Shown here in pieces: positions 1 through 5,812 of a stretch of DNA of 6,535 nt. Under the pieces are notes generated by a model. The model did not search any database. It saw only the letters and a program-made list of their open reading frames with translations, and was not told where the DNA came from. Source of the stretch: an uncultured Oscillospiraceae bacterium. Lineage in GTDB: Bacteria; Bacillota; Clostridia; Oscillospirales; Acutalibacteraceae. A program made the translations under genes and the position numbers. The stretch lies in assembly GCA_902461995.1 (NCBI GenBank), contig CABQAA010000122.1, positions 1 through 6,535 on the forward strand. Direction: 5' to 3'. How positions within the stretch are numbered: the first letter of the stretch is position 1; each line of letters starts with the position of its first letter.

Positions 1-1
1 G

Positions 2-35
2 AAAAGCGGTCCATCCAGATGGATGGACCGCTTTT
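2..35. terminator. Rho-independent terminator hairpin, possibly bidirectional
   Basis: Two perfectly complementary 15-base arms (2-16 and 21-35) flank an AGAT loop. The right arm ends in TTTT and the left arm begins with AAAA, so the hairpin has a short U tract when read from either strand. It probably ends a gene lying left of the window and insulates the promoter that follows. Confidence 0.85.
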
Positions 36-51
36 ATCTGGGTAAAAGAGT

Positions 52-80
52 TTGCCAATTGGTCAAAGGCGTGTTAAAAT
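52..80 (+). promoter_or_regulatory. Sigma-A promoter of the acetyltransferase/methyltransferase operon
   Basis: A -35 box TTGCCA (52-57) and a -10 box TAAAAT (75-80) are separated by 17 bp. This would start transcription near 87, giving a leader of about 54 nt before the GTG at 141. An 8-bp palindrome, CCAATTGG (55-62), overlaps the -35 box and could be a repressor site, though it is short enough to be chance. No other promoter was found ahead of the methyltransferase, so this one probably serves both genes. Confidence 0.6.
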
Positions 81-140
81 GGAACCGTTAGGCATGCCCT
101 TCCGCCGGACATGAGGATATAAAAAGAGAAGGAGAAACCC

Positions 141-629
141 GTGTTTATCGCAATCGAGCCCGTGACCGACGAAAACCGTCAGACGGCCTGCGGAATTCAG
201 GCCGCGCAGGGGCAGGAGGGCTTCGTGGAAACGGTGCGTGAATGCCTGGAAGAAGCGGAACAGGTTGCCTGCTGGCGTCCGGTGCTGCTGCGGGCGGACG
301 GGACCGCCGTGGGATTGGCAATGTACGGCCTTTGGGAAGAAGAGCCTCCTGACGGGCGTGTCTGGCTTGACCGGCTGCTGATCGATGGCCGGTTTCAGGG
401 CAGGGGGATCGGTACGGCCGGCCTGTCTCTGCTGATTCGCCACATCCGCAGCCTCTATCATCGGGATGCGCTCTATCTGAGCGTCTATCCGGAGAATCGG
501 ACAGCCGCCCGGCTGTATGAACGATTTGGATTCCGCTTCAATGGGGAGAGGGATATCCATGGCGAACATGTGATGGTTTTGCAGGGCGATCCCTGCGCCG
601 CGGACGAAAAGGCAAACCGCGGACTTTAG
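141..629 (+). CDS. bltD: BltD-like GNAT N-acetyltransferase (probable spermine/spermidine acetyltransferase)
   Basis: This 162-residue cytoplasmic GNAT enzyme would transfer acetyl from acetyl-CoA to an amine. Motif A is clear: strand residues WLDRLLID (75-82) followed by the CoA pyrophosphate loop QGRGIG (86-91). Motif B is YPENRTAARLYERFGF (116-131), with Y126 in the usual general-acid position. From memory, the overall pattern (VTDENR at the start, VGLAMYGL, GRVWLDR, RFGFRFNGE, GEHVMV near the end) closely follows Bacillus BltD, which acetylates spermidine and spermine. The substrate is therefore inferred from family resemblance. The GTG start is chosen because AGAAGGAGA lies 6-14 bases upstream of it. 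The C-terminus runs about 10 residues beyond the BltD-like core and looks unstructured. It is followed 30 bp later by the methyltransferase, probably on the same transcript. It could instead acetylate another small amine. Confidence 0.82.
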   Translation: MFIAIEPVTDENRQTACGIQAAQGQEGFVETVRECLEEAEQVACWRPVLLRADGTAVGLAMYGLWEEEPPDGRVWLDRLLIDGRFQGRGIGTAGLSLLIRHIRSLYHRDALYLSVYPENRTAARLYERFGFRFNGERDIHGEHVMVLQGDPCAADEKANRGL

Positions 630-659
630 TGCCCGCCTGCTGGGAAAGGAAGAACGATA

Positions 660-1583
660 TTGGAGCGCAACTACATCTATCCGACCGATTGCATTCCCGG
701 TATGGCCGAGCATATCCCGGACGAAGCCGTGGACTTGATCATCGCTGATCCGCCTTATTTCAAGGTGGTCGGGGAAAAATGGGACTATCAGTGGCGCACG
801 GAAGAGGACTATGTGGCATGGTCGGCCTCCTGGTTCCGGGAGGCAGCGCGTACCCTGCGGCTGGGCGGCAGTTTTTATTTGTTCGGATATTTCCGTATCC
901 TGTCATTGTTGCTGCCTCATCTGGAGGCGGAGGGTATACGCCTTCGCCAGCAGATCATTGTGAACAAGGGGATTCAGGCCGTTTCGGGCCGGGCAACCAA
1001 AAAATATAAAATGTTCCCGAATGTTACCGAGAGCATCCTGTTTCTGTATAAGGATCCCAAGCCGTTTGTGCGGGATCTGCTTCGCCGCCTGCAGCGGGAA
1101 CGGGGCCTTACGGCCAAGGAAATCAACGAACGGCTGGGGGTCAAATCAAACGGCGGGGGCATGTGGAGCATTTACACGGGGGATAATGTGTGCGAGCAGC
1201 TGCCCACACCCGAATATTGGGAAAAGCTGCAGACCATTCTGGAGTTTACCTATCCCTATGACCGCTTGGCCATCACCTTCAACCCGCAGATGGGCTATAC
1301 CGACGTGTGGGATGACATCAATTTCTATCAGGAAAAGGATCGGATCCATCCCACGCAAAAACCCCTCGACCTGATCCGGCGCCTCGTTCTCGCAAGCAGC
1401 CGGTCGGGCGACCTGGTGATGGATCCGTTTATGGGGAGCGGTTCCACGGCGGTGGTGTGCCGACAGACCGGCCGGGACTTCGTCGGGTTTGAGCTGAATC
1501 AGGAATATCACGGCAAAAGTCTGGATCGCCTTCAGAAAACGGACGCCGACCCAGTTCCTGCAGCGGGGAATCCGAAAAAATAA
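660..1583 (+). CDS. Beta-class DNA N6-adenine methyltransferase (Type II R-M modification subunit)
   Basis: This 307-residue enzyme transfers the methyl of S-adenosylmethionine to a DNA base. Catalytic motif IV, DPPY (30-33), comes first and the SAM-binding motif I, DPFMGSGST (255-263), comes near the C-terminus. That order defines the beta class (N6_N4_Mtase family). HPTQKP (230-235) just before motif I is another hallmark. DPPY rather than SPPY favours adenine-N6. The middle (about 138-195) would be the target recognition region. It contains a helix-turn-helix-like stretch from GLTAKEINERLG (149-160) to PTPEYWEKL. The TTG start is supported by AAAGGA 9 bases upstream and by the short distance to DPPY. 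The next Met (702) would leave only 15 residues before DPPY. It converges on a MamI-like endonuclease, which makes it the likely protective half of a restriction-modification pair. An orphan or regulatory methylase is the alternative. Confidence 0.9.
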   Translation: MERNYIYPTDCIPGMAEHIPDEAVDLIIADPPYFKVVGEKWDYQWRTEEDYVAWSASWFREAARTLRLGGSFYLFGYFRILSLLLPHLEAEGIRLRQQIIVNKGIQAVSGRATKKYKMFPNVTESILFLYKDPKPFVRDLLRRLQRERGLTAKEINERLGVKSNGGGMWSIYTGDNVCEQLPTPEYWEKLQTILEFTYPYDRLAITFNPQMGYTDVWDDINFYQEKDRIHPTQKPLDLIRRLVLASSRSGDLVMDPFMGSGSTAVVCRQTGRDFVGFELNQEYHGKSLDRLQKTDADPVPAAGNPKK

Positions 1584-1600
1584 AGGCCCTCTTTGGGATA

Positions 1601-1634
1601 AGACGGGGCGGAGCGTATCGGCTCCGCCCCGTCT
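1601..1634. terminator. Strong GC hairpin between convergent methyltransferase and endonuclease genes
   Basis: Perfect 14-base arms (1601-1614 and 1621-1634; left arm AGACGGGGCGGAGC) flank a 6-base loop. The hairpin fills most of the 55-bp gap between the two stop codons. Neither side has a U tract, so it is not a textbook intrinsic terminator. It may block read-through in both directions, assist Rho, or stabilise both 3' ends. Confidence 0.6.
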
Positions 1635-1638
1635 CGCA

Positions 1639-2634
1639 TCACAAGGCGGAATCCCCCGCCAGTTCCGGAAAAACCGCGAGCAGATTGGCGGGAATGAGCG
1701 CGGCTTTGGGCCGCAGCCGGGGAAGATAGACCGTCGACGCCAGCCAGTCGCATACTTCGGCGTTGTTCATGCCGGTTTGAACCCGGTATTCCTCCATACG
1801 GGAAAGCAGCCACTCCTTGTTTTTACTCGAAACGCGATGCGCGGGATCGATTTGCTGAACACAGGAGACGAGCGTCTCTCTTTTTAAGGTGGAAGCGTGG
1901 GAATAAATAGGCAAAGCCGGCAGTGCGTCTATGAATCCATTGCCGAGAGTGGGGAAGACCGAGGTGTGGATGTCGTCCTCGGGTGTGATGACTGCACGGT
2001 AGATCAGAGTCGGGTTGGTCATGTAGAATTTGATTCGGTACGGCCACAGGTCGAGCGGCGCTTTGGATGTGGAAAAAGCGCGGATATTCAGATAGTAATC
2101 GATGAGCATATAGGTGAACCCCTTGGCCTTGGGGTCCACCTGCCAGATCGACACGACGATGTCTGACGTGTTTGACGGCTCGCGGCTGTCCAGCTCGAAC
2201 AGGACAAAATAATAAAAAAGCGGATCGAGAATCCGGGCGAGTTCCTCCTCGCTGCGGATGTTGATGAGCCACTTGGAGTCGTCTTTGCGGTCGATATCCT
2301 CAGATCCGCAGGCCGGGCAGATATCCTCGATGCTGGAAACAGCGGCCATGCAGGTCTTACAGGAGCCCAGCTGATCCACACGGTAGCAGGTTTTGATCTC
2401 TCCGGAATCCTGCTCAGAAATTGCCAGATCCCGCCCCCTAGCCCCGGTACGGGCCCCGGGATATCCGGTTACGACACTGACCAGGTGCTGGCCGATGTAA
2501 CCCATCCGGGCTTGGGGCGTTTGCCTGGTGACGGCCGACCAGCGTTTGACCTTTGCGCGCAGATCGATGTAGAGGTCCCGCAGAAGCTGCTCCGATGCGG
2601 CAACCGTGCCGAGTGTATACCGATTTTCCGACAT
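1639..2634 (-). CDS. MamI-like Type II restriction endonuclease
   Basis: This 331-residue protein resembles the MamI restriction endonuclease family, whose founding member cuts GATNN/NNATC. That assignment is from memory of the family pattern. Key residues are MGYIGQHL (44-51), TGARGRD (63-69) and GEIKTC (78-83). D69 with E79-x-K81 fits a PD-(D/E)xK nuclease core. A zinc ribbon follows immediately (C92xxC95 and C106xxC109), then RKDDSKWLI (116-124). The ATG at 2634 is preferred because AAGGGGTGAG (2650-2641) lies just ahead of it and the likely transcription start (near 2686) excludes the longer frame beginning at 2721. It is convergent with a DNA methyltransferase and has its own strong promoter. 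The order of core, zinc ribbon and C-terminal domain appears intact, with no frameshift. The cognate site and activity are inferred. A different zinc-containing nuclease family is the alternative. Confidence 0.78.
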   Translation of the reverse strand: MSENRYTLGTVAASEQLLRDLYIDLRAKVKRWSAVTRQTPQARMGYIGQHLVSVVTGYPGARTGARGRDLAISEQDSGEIKTCYRVDQLGSCKTCMAAVSSIEDICPACGSEDIDRKDDSKWLINIRSEEELARILDPLFYYFVLFELDSREPSNTSDIVVSIWQVDPKAKGFTYMLIDYYLNIRAFSTSKAPLDLWPYRIKFYMTNPTLIYRAVITPEDDIHTSVFPTLGNGFIDALPALPIYSHASTLKRETLVSCVQQIDPAHRVSSKNKEWLLSRMEEYRVQTGMNNAEVCDWLASTVYLPRLRPKAALIPANLLAVFPELAGDSAL

Positions 2635-2640
2635 CCGGAT

Positions 2641-2650
2641 CTCACCCCTT
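2641..2650 (-). promoter_or_regulatory. Ribosome binding site deciding the endonuclease start
   Basis: On the minus strand AAGGGGTGAG lies 6 bases before the ATG at 2634 and closely matches the 16S anti-Shine-Dalgarno complement AAGGAGGTGA. No comparable site is available for the upstream ATG at 2721. This supports the 331-residue reading of the endonuclease. Confidence 0.7.
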
Positions 2651-2692
2651 CGACAGAATTGGATAAAAATCCCTATATTTCCCGATACTTCC

Positions 2693-2721
2693 AGTATAGC
2701 AAGGAAAAGCTCGGCGGTCAA
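2693..2721 (-). promoter_or_regulatory. Extended -10 sigma-A promoter of the endonuclease gene
   Basis: On the minus strand the -35 box is TTGACC (2721-2716) and the -10 box is TATACT (2698-2693), separated by 17 bp. A TGC extension sits directly before the -10. This is a near-consensus promoter. It predicts a start near 2686 and a leader of about 52 nt. A perfect dyad, ATACT-TCC-AGTAT (2685-2697), covers most of the -10 and the predicted start point, where a bound protein would block initiation. Confidence 0.72.
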
Positions 2722-2728
2722 GGGTTCC

Positions 2729-2740
2729 GATCAGGTGATC
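2729..2740. repeat. Short inverted repeat GATCA-GG-TGATC between divergent promoters
   Basis: Perfect 5-base arms with a 2-base spacer lie between the -35 box of the endonuclease promoter (ending at 2721) and the -35 box of the esterase promoter (starting at 2759). The position suits an operator acting on either promoter. The arms are short, so chance occurrence cannot be excluded. Confidence 0.35.
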
Positions 2741-2758
2741 CGGTTGTTTAAAAGGGCG

Positions 2759-2787
2759 TTGCAATGCGGCATACGCTTTGATATAAT
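2759..2787 (+). promoter_or_regulatory. Extended -10 sigma-A promoter of the esterase operon
   Basis: The -35 box TTGCAA (2759-2764) and a perfect -10 box TATAAT (2782-2787) are separated by 17 bp. A TGA extension (2779-2781) precedes the -10. The predicted start near 2794 leaves a very short leader of about 20 nt that still contains the AAGAAGG ribosome binding site ahead of the ATG at 2814. It stands back-to-back with the endonuclease promoter. Confidence 0.8.
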
Positions 2788-2813
2788 TTGAAAAAAGAGA
2801 AGAAGGTTCTCCT

Positions 2814-3605
2814 ATGCGTCATGAACGAATCCCGCTCGGCGGGGGCGTGTCGGAAGGGTTTATGGATACCTATCTGCTGGACCGCTCCCCGGAACTGCCG
2901 CGTGAAAAAGGAAGGCCCGCCATGGTGGTATGCCCGGGCGGCGGCTATTGTTTCACATCTGACCGCGAGGCCGAACCGGTGGCGATTCGGTTTGCCTCGC
3001 TGGGCTTTCAGAGTTTTGTCGTGCGGTATTCCGTAGAGCCGGCCCGCTTTCCCACGGCCTTGCTCGAACTCTCCAGGGCTGTTGCGGAGGTTAGAGCACA
3101 TGCAGAGGAGTGGGATGTCGATCCGGAGCGGATCGTCGTCTGCGGTTTTTCGGCAGGCGGGCATCTTGCCGGCAGCCTCGGCATGTTCTGGAACCGGGAT
3201 TTCGTCCGGAATGCTCTCGGTTTTTCCGGCGGAGAAAACCGGCCGAATGGGCTCGTGCTGTGCTATCCGGTTATCAGCTCCGGCGTGTACGGCCATCAGG
3301 ACTCGTTCCGCTGTCTGCTGGGGGACCGGTATGAGGACCTGAAAGAGTCGCTCTCCCTGGAAAACCAGGTTTCACCGGACACGCCGCCCGTTTTTCTGTG
3401 GCACACGGACGAGGACGATGTAGTACCCCCGGAAAACAGTCTGCTTCTCTCTCTGGCTCTGCGGCGGGCGGGGATCCCCCAGGAGCTGCATCTGTTCCCC
3501 AAAGGGGGGCATGGTCTGTCTCTGTGTACGGAGGAGTCGGGACCTGTGCAGCCGGAGTGTGACATCTGGCCGGATTTGGTCTCGGATTGGGTCAGACAGC
3601 TTTGA
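2814..3605 (+). CDS. Alpha/beta-hydrolase esterase (acetyl/xylan-esterase-like)
   Basis: This 263-residue cytoplasmic hydrolase of the esterase/lipase type has no signal peptide or membrane segment. The oxyanion loop is CPGGGY (40-45). The nucleophile elbow is GFSAGG (111-116) with S113. The acid is most likely D201 in the DEDDVVPPENS stretch (199-209). The base is H233 in KGGHGL. All members of the catalytic triad are therefore present and correctly ordered. Related small proteins in Clostridia are usually called acetyl esterase or xylan esterase and remove acetyl groups from sugars imported into the cell. The exact substrate cannot be read from the sequence. The ATG start follows AAGAAGG by 7 bases and a consensus promoter by 27 bases. 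It is 16 bp upstream of the TtcA-like gene, so the two are probably cotranscribed, though no metabolic link between them is obvious. Confidence 0.83.
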   Translation: MRHERIPLGGGVSEGFMDTYLLDRSPELPREKGRPAMVVCPGGGYCFTSDREAEPVAIRFASLGFQSFVVRYSVEPARFPTALLELSRAVAEVRAHAEEWDVDPERIVVCGFSAGGHLAGSLGMFWNRDFVRNALGFSGGENRPNGLVLCYPVISSGVYGHQDSFRCLLGDRYEDLKESLSLENQVSPDTPPVFLWHTDEDDVVPPENSLLLSLALRRAGIPQELHLFPKGGHGLSLCTEESGPVQPECDIWPDLVSDWVRQL

Positions 3606-3621
3606 AAAGGAGGGAGGCGGC

Positions 3622-4341
3622 ATGGCGGAAGCGCTGTTGCCCCGGGTGCAGGCGGCCCTGCATCGCTATCGGATGATCGCACCCGGCGACCGGGTTGCGG
3701 TCGGGGTGTCGGGCGGAAAAGACAGCATGGCGCTCCTGTCCCTGCTGGCCTCTCTGCGGGAGTTCTACCCGGTGCCGTTTACCATCACGGCGATCACCCT
3801 CGATCCCGGATTCGACGGGGTCTGGGGGGACTATGGGGCGGTCGCGGACCTGTGCGAAACGAAAAGGATCCCGTATATCCTGCGCCGCACCCATATATAC
3901 GACGCCGTTTTTCACGACAGCCGGGAGAAAAACCCCTGCAGCCTCTGCGCCCGGCTTCGCCGCGGCGCCCTGCATCAGGCGGCACAGGAGGCCGGCTGCG
4001 GCGTCGTGGCTCTCGGGCATCATCAGGATGACGCGGCCGAAACCTTTTTGATGAACCTGCTGGGCGGAGGGCGGCTAGGCTGTTTCTCTCCGAAAACAGA
4101 GCTGGACCGGCGCGGTTTGACCCTGATCCGGCCTCTTGTTTTTCTGGAAGAGCGGGAGATCGCGGCTTATGTCCGGAAGGAAGGGTTGCCGGTGGTCGTA
4201 TCCCGCTGTCCGGTGGACGGCCATACCCGCCGCCAAGAGATGAAAACGCTGCTGCGGGATTTGTCCGACCGGTACGGACCACTGGAGACCCGGATCGTCG
4301 GAGCCATGCAGAAGGCGGGGCTGGACGGCTGGGGAGAATAG
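3622..4341 (+). CDS. ttcA: TtcA-family PP-loop tRNA 2-thiocytidine synthetase-like protein
   Basis: This 239-residue adenylating enzyme would activate a tRNA base with ATP for sulfur insertion; TtcA makes 2-thiocytidine at tRNA position 32. The PP-loop SGGKDS (30-35) binds ATP. NPCSLC supplies C106 and C109, and SRCPVDG supplies C196. In TtcA three cysteines in this arrangement hold the [4Fe-4S] cluster that carries the sulfur. GHHQDDAAETFLMNLL (132-147) is the conserved PP-loop-family core motif. The protein is shorter than enterobacterial TtcA (about 310 residues), lacking mainly terminal extensions. The ATG at 3622 is chosen because AAAGGAGGGAGG precedes it. The frame stays open upstream to 3511, but that part overlaps the esterase. 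TilS, another PP-loop enzyme, is less likely because it lacks this cysteine set and has a longer C-terminus. Confidence 0.78.
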   Translation: MAEALLPRVQAALHRYRMIAPGDRVAVGVSGGKDSMALLSLLASLREFYPVPFTITAITLDPGFDGVWGDYGAVADLCETKRIPYILRRTHIYDAVFHDSREKNPCSLCARLRRGALHQAAQEAGCGVVALGHHQDDAAETFLMNLLGGGRLGCFSPKTELDRRGLTLIRPLVFLEEREIAAYVRKEGLPVVVSRCPVDGHTRRQEMKTLLRDLSDRYGPLETRIVGAMQKAGLDGWGE

Positions 4342-4402
4342 AGCCGCTCGTCAGGACAGGAATATCTTTGGGTTTTGATCAGCCGCCGTTTCCATGAAAC
4401 AA

Positions 4403-4428
4403 GGCGAGCCGTGGATAAACGGCGCGCC
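4403..4428 (-). terminator. Probable terminator of the ADP-ribosylglycohydrolase gene
   Basis: Ten-base arms (4403-4412 and 4419-4428) pair with one A-G mismatch around a 6-base loop. On the minus strand the hairpin is followed by TTGTTT, a modest U-rich run, and it lies 17 bases past the glycohydrolase stop. On the plus strand no U tract follows, so its effect on read-through from the TtcA-like gene is uncertain. No other convincing terminator was seen in 4342-4444. Confidence 0.6.
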
Positions 4429-4444
4429 TCAGTATAGGGTTCGG

Positions 4445-5770
4445 TCAGATGACCAGCGCCAGCGTGCGGTTGACGAGATCCTCGATGGAAACGGACGACA
4501 GACCCAGGAGGGCGGTATGCAGACAGTTCTGGAGCGGATCGGTCCAGCTGGGCTCGATGCTGCGCGCCCCCGAGAGCATGCCGGTGATGGAACCCACCGT
4601 CGCCCCGTTGCAGTCGGTATCGAAAGCCGCTTCGACGGCCAGGCAGATCGAGGTGCCGACGTCGCCCCCGCCGCAGAGAAGGGCCATGGCGACGATCATG
4701 GCATTGGCGGTGGTCAGGCACCAATCGTGGTTTTTATGTTCGTCGTATAGTTCGTGGATGTTTTCCGTGATCTGCGCGGCAGACAGGCCGGCACTATGCC
4801 ATTGCCGGACCTGGTCGATATCCCGCCGCAGGCGGCAGTGACAGGGAATCACTGCAAGCCCGGCTTCCAGAACGTCCTCAGGGGTGCAGCAAACGGCCGC
4901 TGCCGCGATCATGGCTGCGGTCATCATCTCGCCGTAGATGCCGTTTTTTACATGGGAGACGCAGGCGTCCCGATAGGCCATTTCCGCCGCTTTCTGCGGC
5001 TTGCCCGGATGGATATACCCGAAGAAATCGGCGCGGATTTGGGCACCGATCCATTCCCGGAAGGGATTGTCCTGCGTGGCGGTTGCGGGAGCAAGGAGGC
5101 CGGAGGCCGCATGCCGGTAAGCGACCCGTTCGGCCGTACAGGTGGAGAACAGCGGCAGCCACATCAGCCAGCTTTCCAGCACATCGTTTGGTGTGAAATC
5201 CGGCCCGTAGGTTTCCAACAGCCGCAGGGCGAGAACAGTGTAATTGGTGTCGTCATCGTTCGGTGCGCCGTCCTCCAGCGTGTCCCCCCAATAGGGTTGG
5301 CGAGTCAGTTCCAGCTCGGCGGCGAGTTCCGGAGGGATATCCTTCCAGCAGATATACCGTCGGAGGGGCCGGTTCCCGGTGTTTTCGAGCAGGGGAATGA
5401 GTTTGTCGCGGCGGAAGCCTTCGACCGGTTTGCCGAGCAGGCAGCCCGCGATCCGACCCAGCCACGCCCCCCGGATTTTATCGGGTAGGGACGCGGGATC
5501 GGGCGCCGGCAGTACGGGTTTCGTTTCCGGACAAGCCGCCAGGATAGACGGGAGATCGGACGGTTCGGAATACGGGTATCCCTCCCGCATGGGCCGGCTG
5601 TGGAGCAGCCGGGCAATCTCCCCGGCTCCCTTTTCGGAAAAACCCGGTGTTTTCGAGGCCGTGCGGCAGAGGGTTTCTAGGTCGGCTACATCCAACCCCT
5701 CGTCGTAGCATTGCTGCCACTCGACAGCGAGATCCGGCGCCAGGGTGAGCCAAGCTTGTTGACTGAGCAT
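4445..5770 (-). CDS. ADP-ribosylglycohydrolase-family protein with N-terminal extension
   Basis: This 441-residue protein belongs to the ADP-ribosylglycohydrolase (DraG/ARH) fold, a binuclear-metal hydrolase of ADP-ribose or other N-glycosidic bonds. The domain opens with KIRGAWLGRIAGCLLGKPVEG (about 98-118). The first metal cluster is NDDDT (171-175). NHDWCLTTANAMIVA is the middle motif. The second metal motif is DTDCNGATVG (384-393). All expected acidic ligands are present, so an active enzyme is likely. The first 95 or so residues lie outside the family fold and contain aromatic-rich helices with no domain I recognise. The ATG at 5770 is preferred: AAAGGGG lies 9 bases upstream of it, whereas the TTG at 5776 would be only 3 bases from it. 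It is divergent from an AraC regulator, an arrangement common for sugar or nucleoside catabolism genes. The substrate is unknown. Confidence 0.87.
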   Translation of the reverse strand: MLSQQAWLTLAPDLAVEWQQCYDEGLDVADLETLCRTASKTPGFSEKGAGEIARLLHSRPMREGYPYSEPSDLPSILAACPETKPVLPAPDPASLPDKIRGAWLGRIAGCLLGKPVEGFRRDKLIPLLENTGNRPLRRYICWKDIPPELAAELELTRQPYWGDTLEDGAPNDDDTNYTVLALRLLETYGPDFTPNDVLESWLMWLPLFSTCTAERVAYRHAASGLLAPATATQDNPFREWIGAQIRADFFGYIHPGKPQKAAEMAYRDACVSHVKNGIYGEMMTAAMIAAAAVCCTPEDVLEAGLAVIPCHCRLRRDIDQVRQWHSAGLSAAQITENIHELYDEHKNHDWCLTTANAMIVAMALLCGGGDVGTSICLAVEAAFDTDCNGATVGSITGMLSGARSIEPSWTDPLQNCLHTALLGLSSVSIEDLVNRTLALVI

Positions 5771-5783
5771 ATACAAGATCCCC

Positions 5784-5812
5784 TTTCATCCGTTTTTCGT
5801 TTTCAGTATACT
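5784..5812 (+). promoter_or_regulatory. Possible overlapping promoter of the AraC-family gene
   Basis: A plus-strand -10 TATACT (5807-5812) is preceded at 17 bp by TTTCAT (5784-5789), a poor -35. Transcription would start near 5819 and reach the AAAGGAG ribosome binding site after about 20 nt. The weak -35 suggests a need for an activator or autoregulation, as is common for AraC-family genes. The element overlaps the opposing promoter almost completely. Confidence 0.4.

Noticed and set aside
63..713. Minus-strand open frame of 216 codons across the acetyltransferase
   Set aside because: It overlaps a GNAT gene with clear motifs, shows no recognisable domain, and is a by-product of GC-rich codon use.
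2635..2721. Longer N-terminus of the endonuclease starting at an ATG at 2721
   Set aside because: The predicted transcript starts near 2686, inside this stretch, and a strong ribosome binding site sits before the ATG at 2634.
3511..3621. Longer N-terminus of the TtcA-like protein from an in-frame ATG at 3511
   Set aside because: It would overlap the esterase coding sequence by 95 bases, while the ATG at 3622 has a strong AAAGGAGGGAGG just ahead.
4167..4724. Minus-strand open frame spanning the end of the TtcA-like gene and the glycohydrolase C-terminus
   Set aside because: It crosses two real genes and an intergenic hairpin and has low-complexity, histidine/arginine-rich composition.
4754..5488. 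Plus-strand open frame of 244 codons opposite the glycohydrolase
   Set aside because: It is antisense to a conserved enzyme with intact motifs, and its translation is arginine/glycine-rich with no domain.
5771..5776. TTG at 5776 as start of the glycohydrolase
   Set aside because: Only 3 bases separate it from AAAGGGG; the ATG two codons later has normal spacing and a better start codon.
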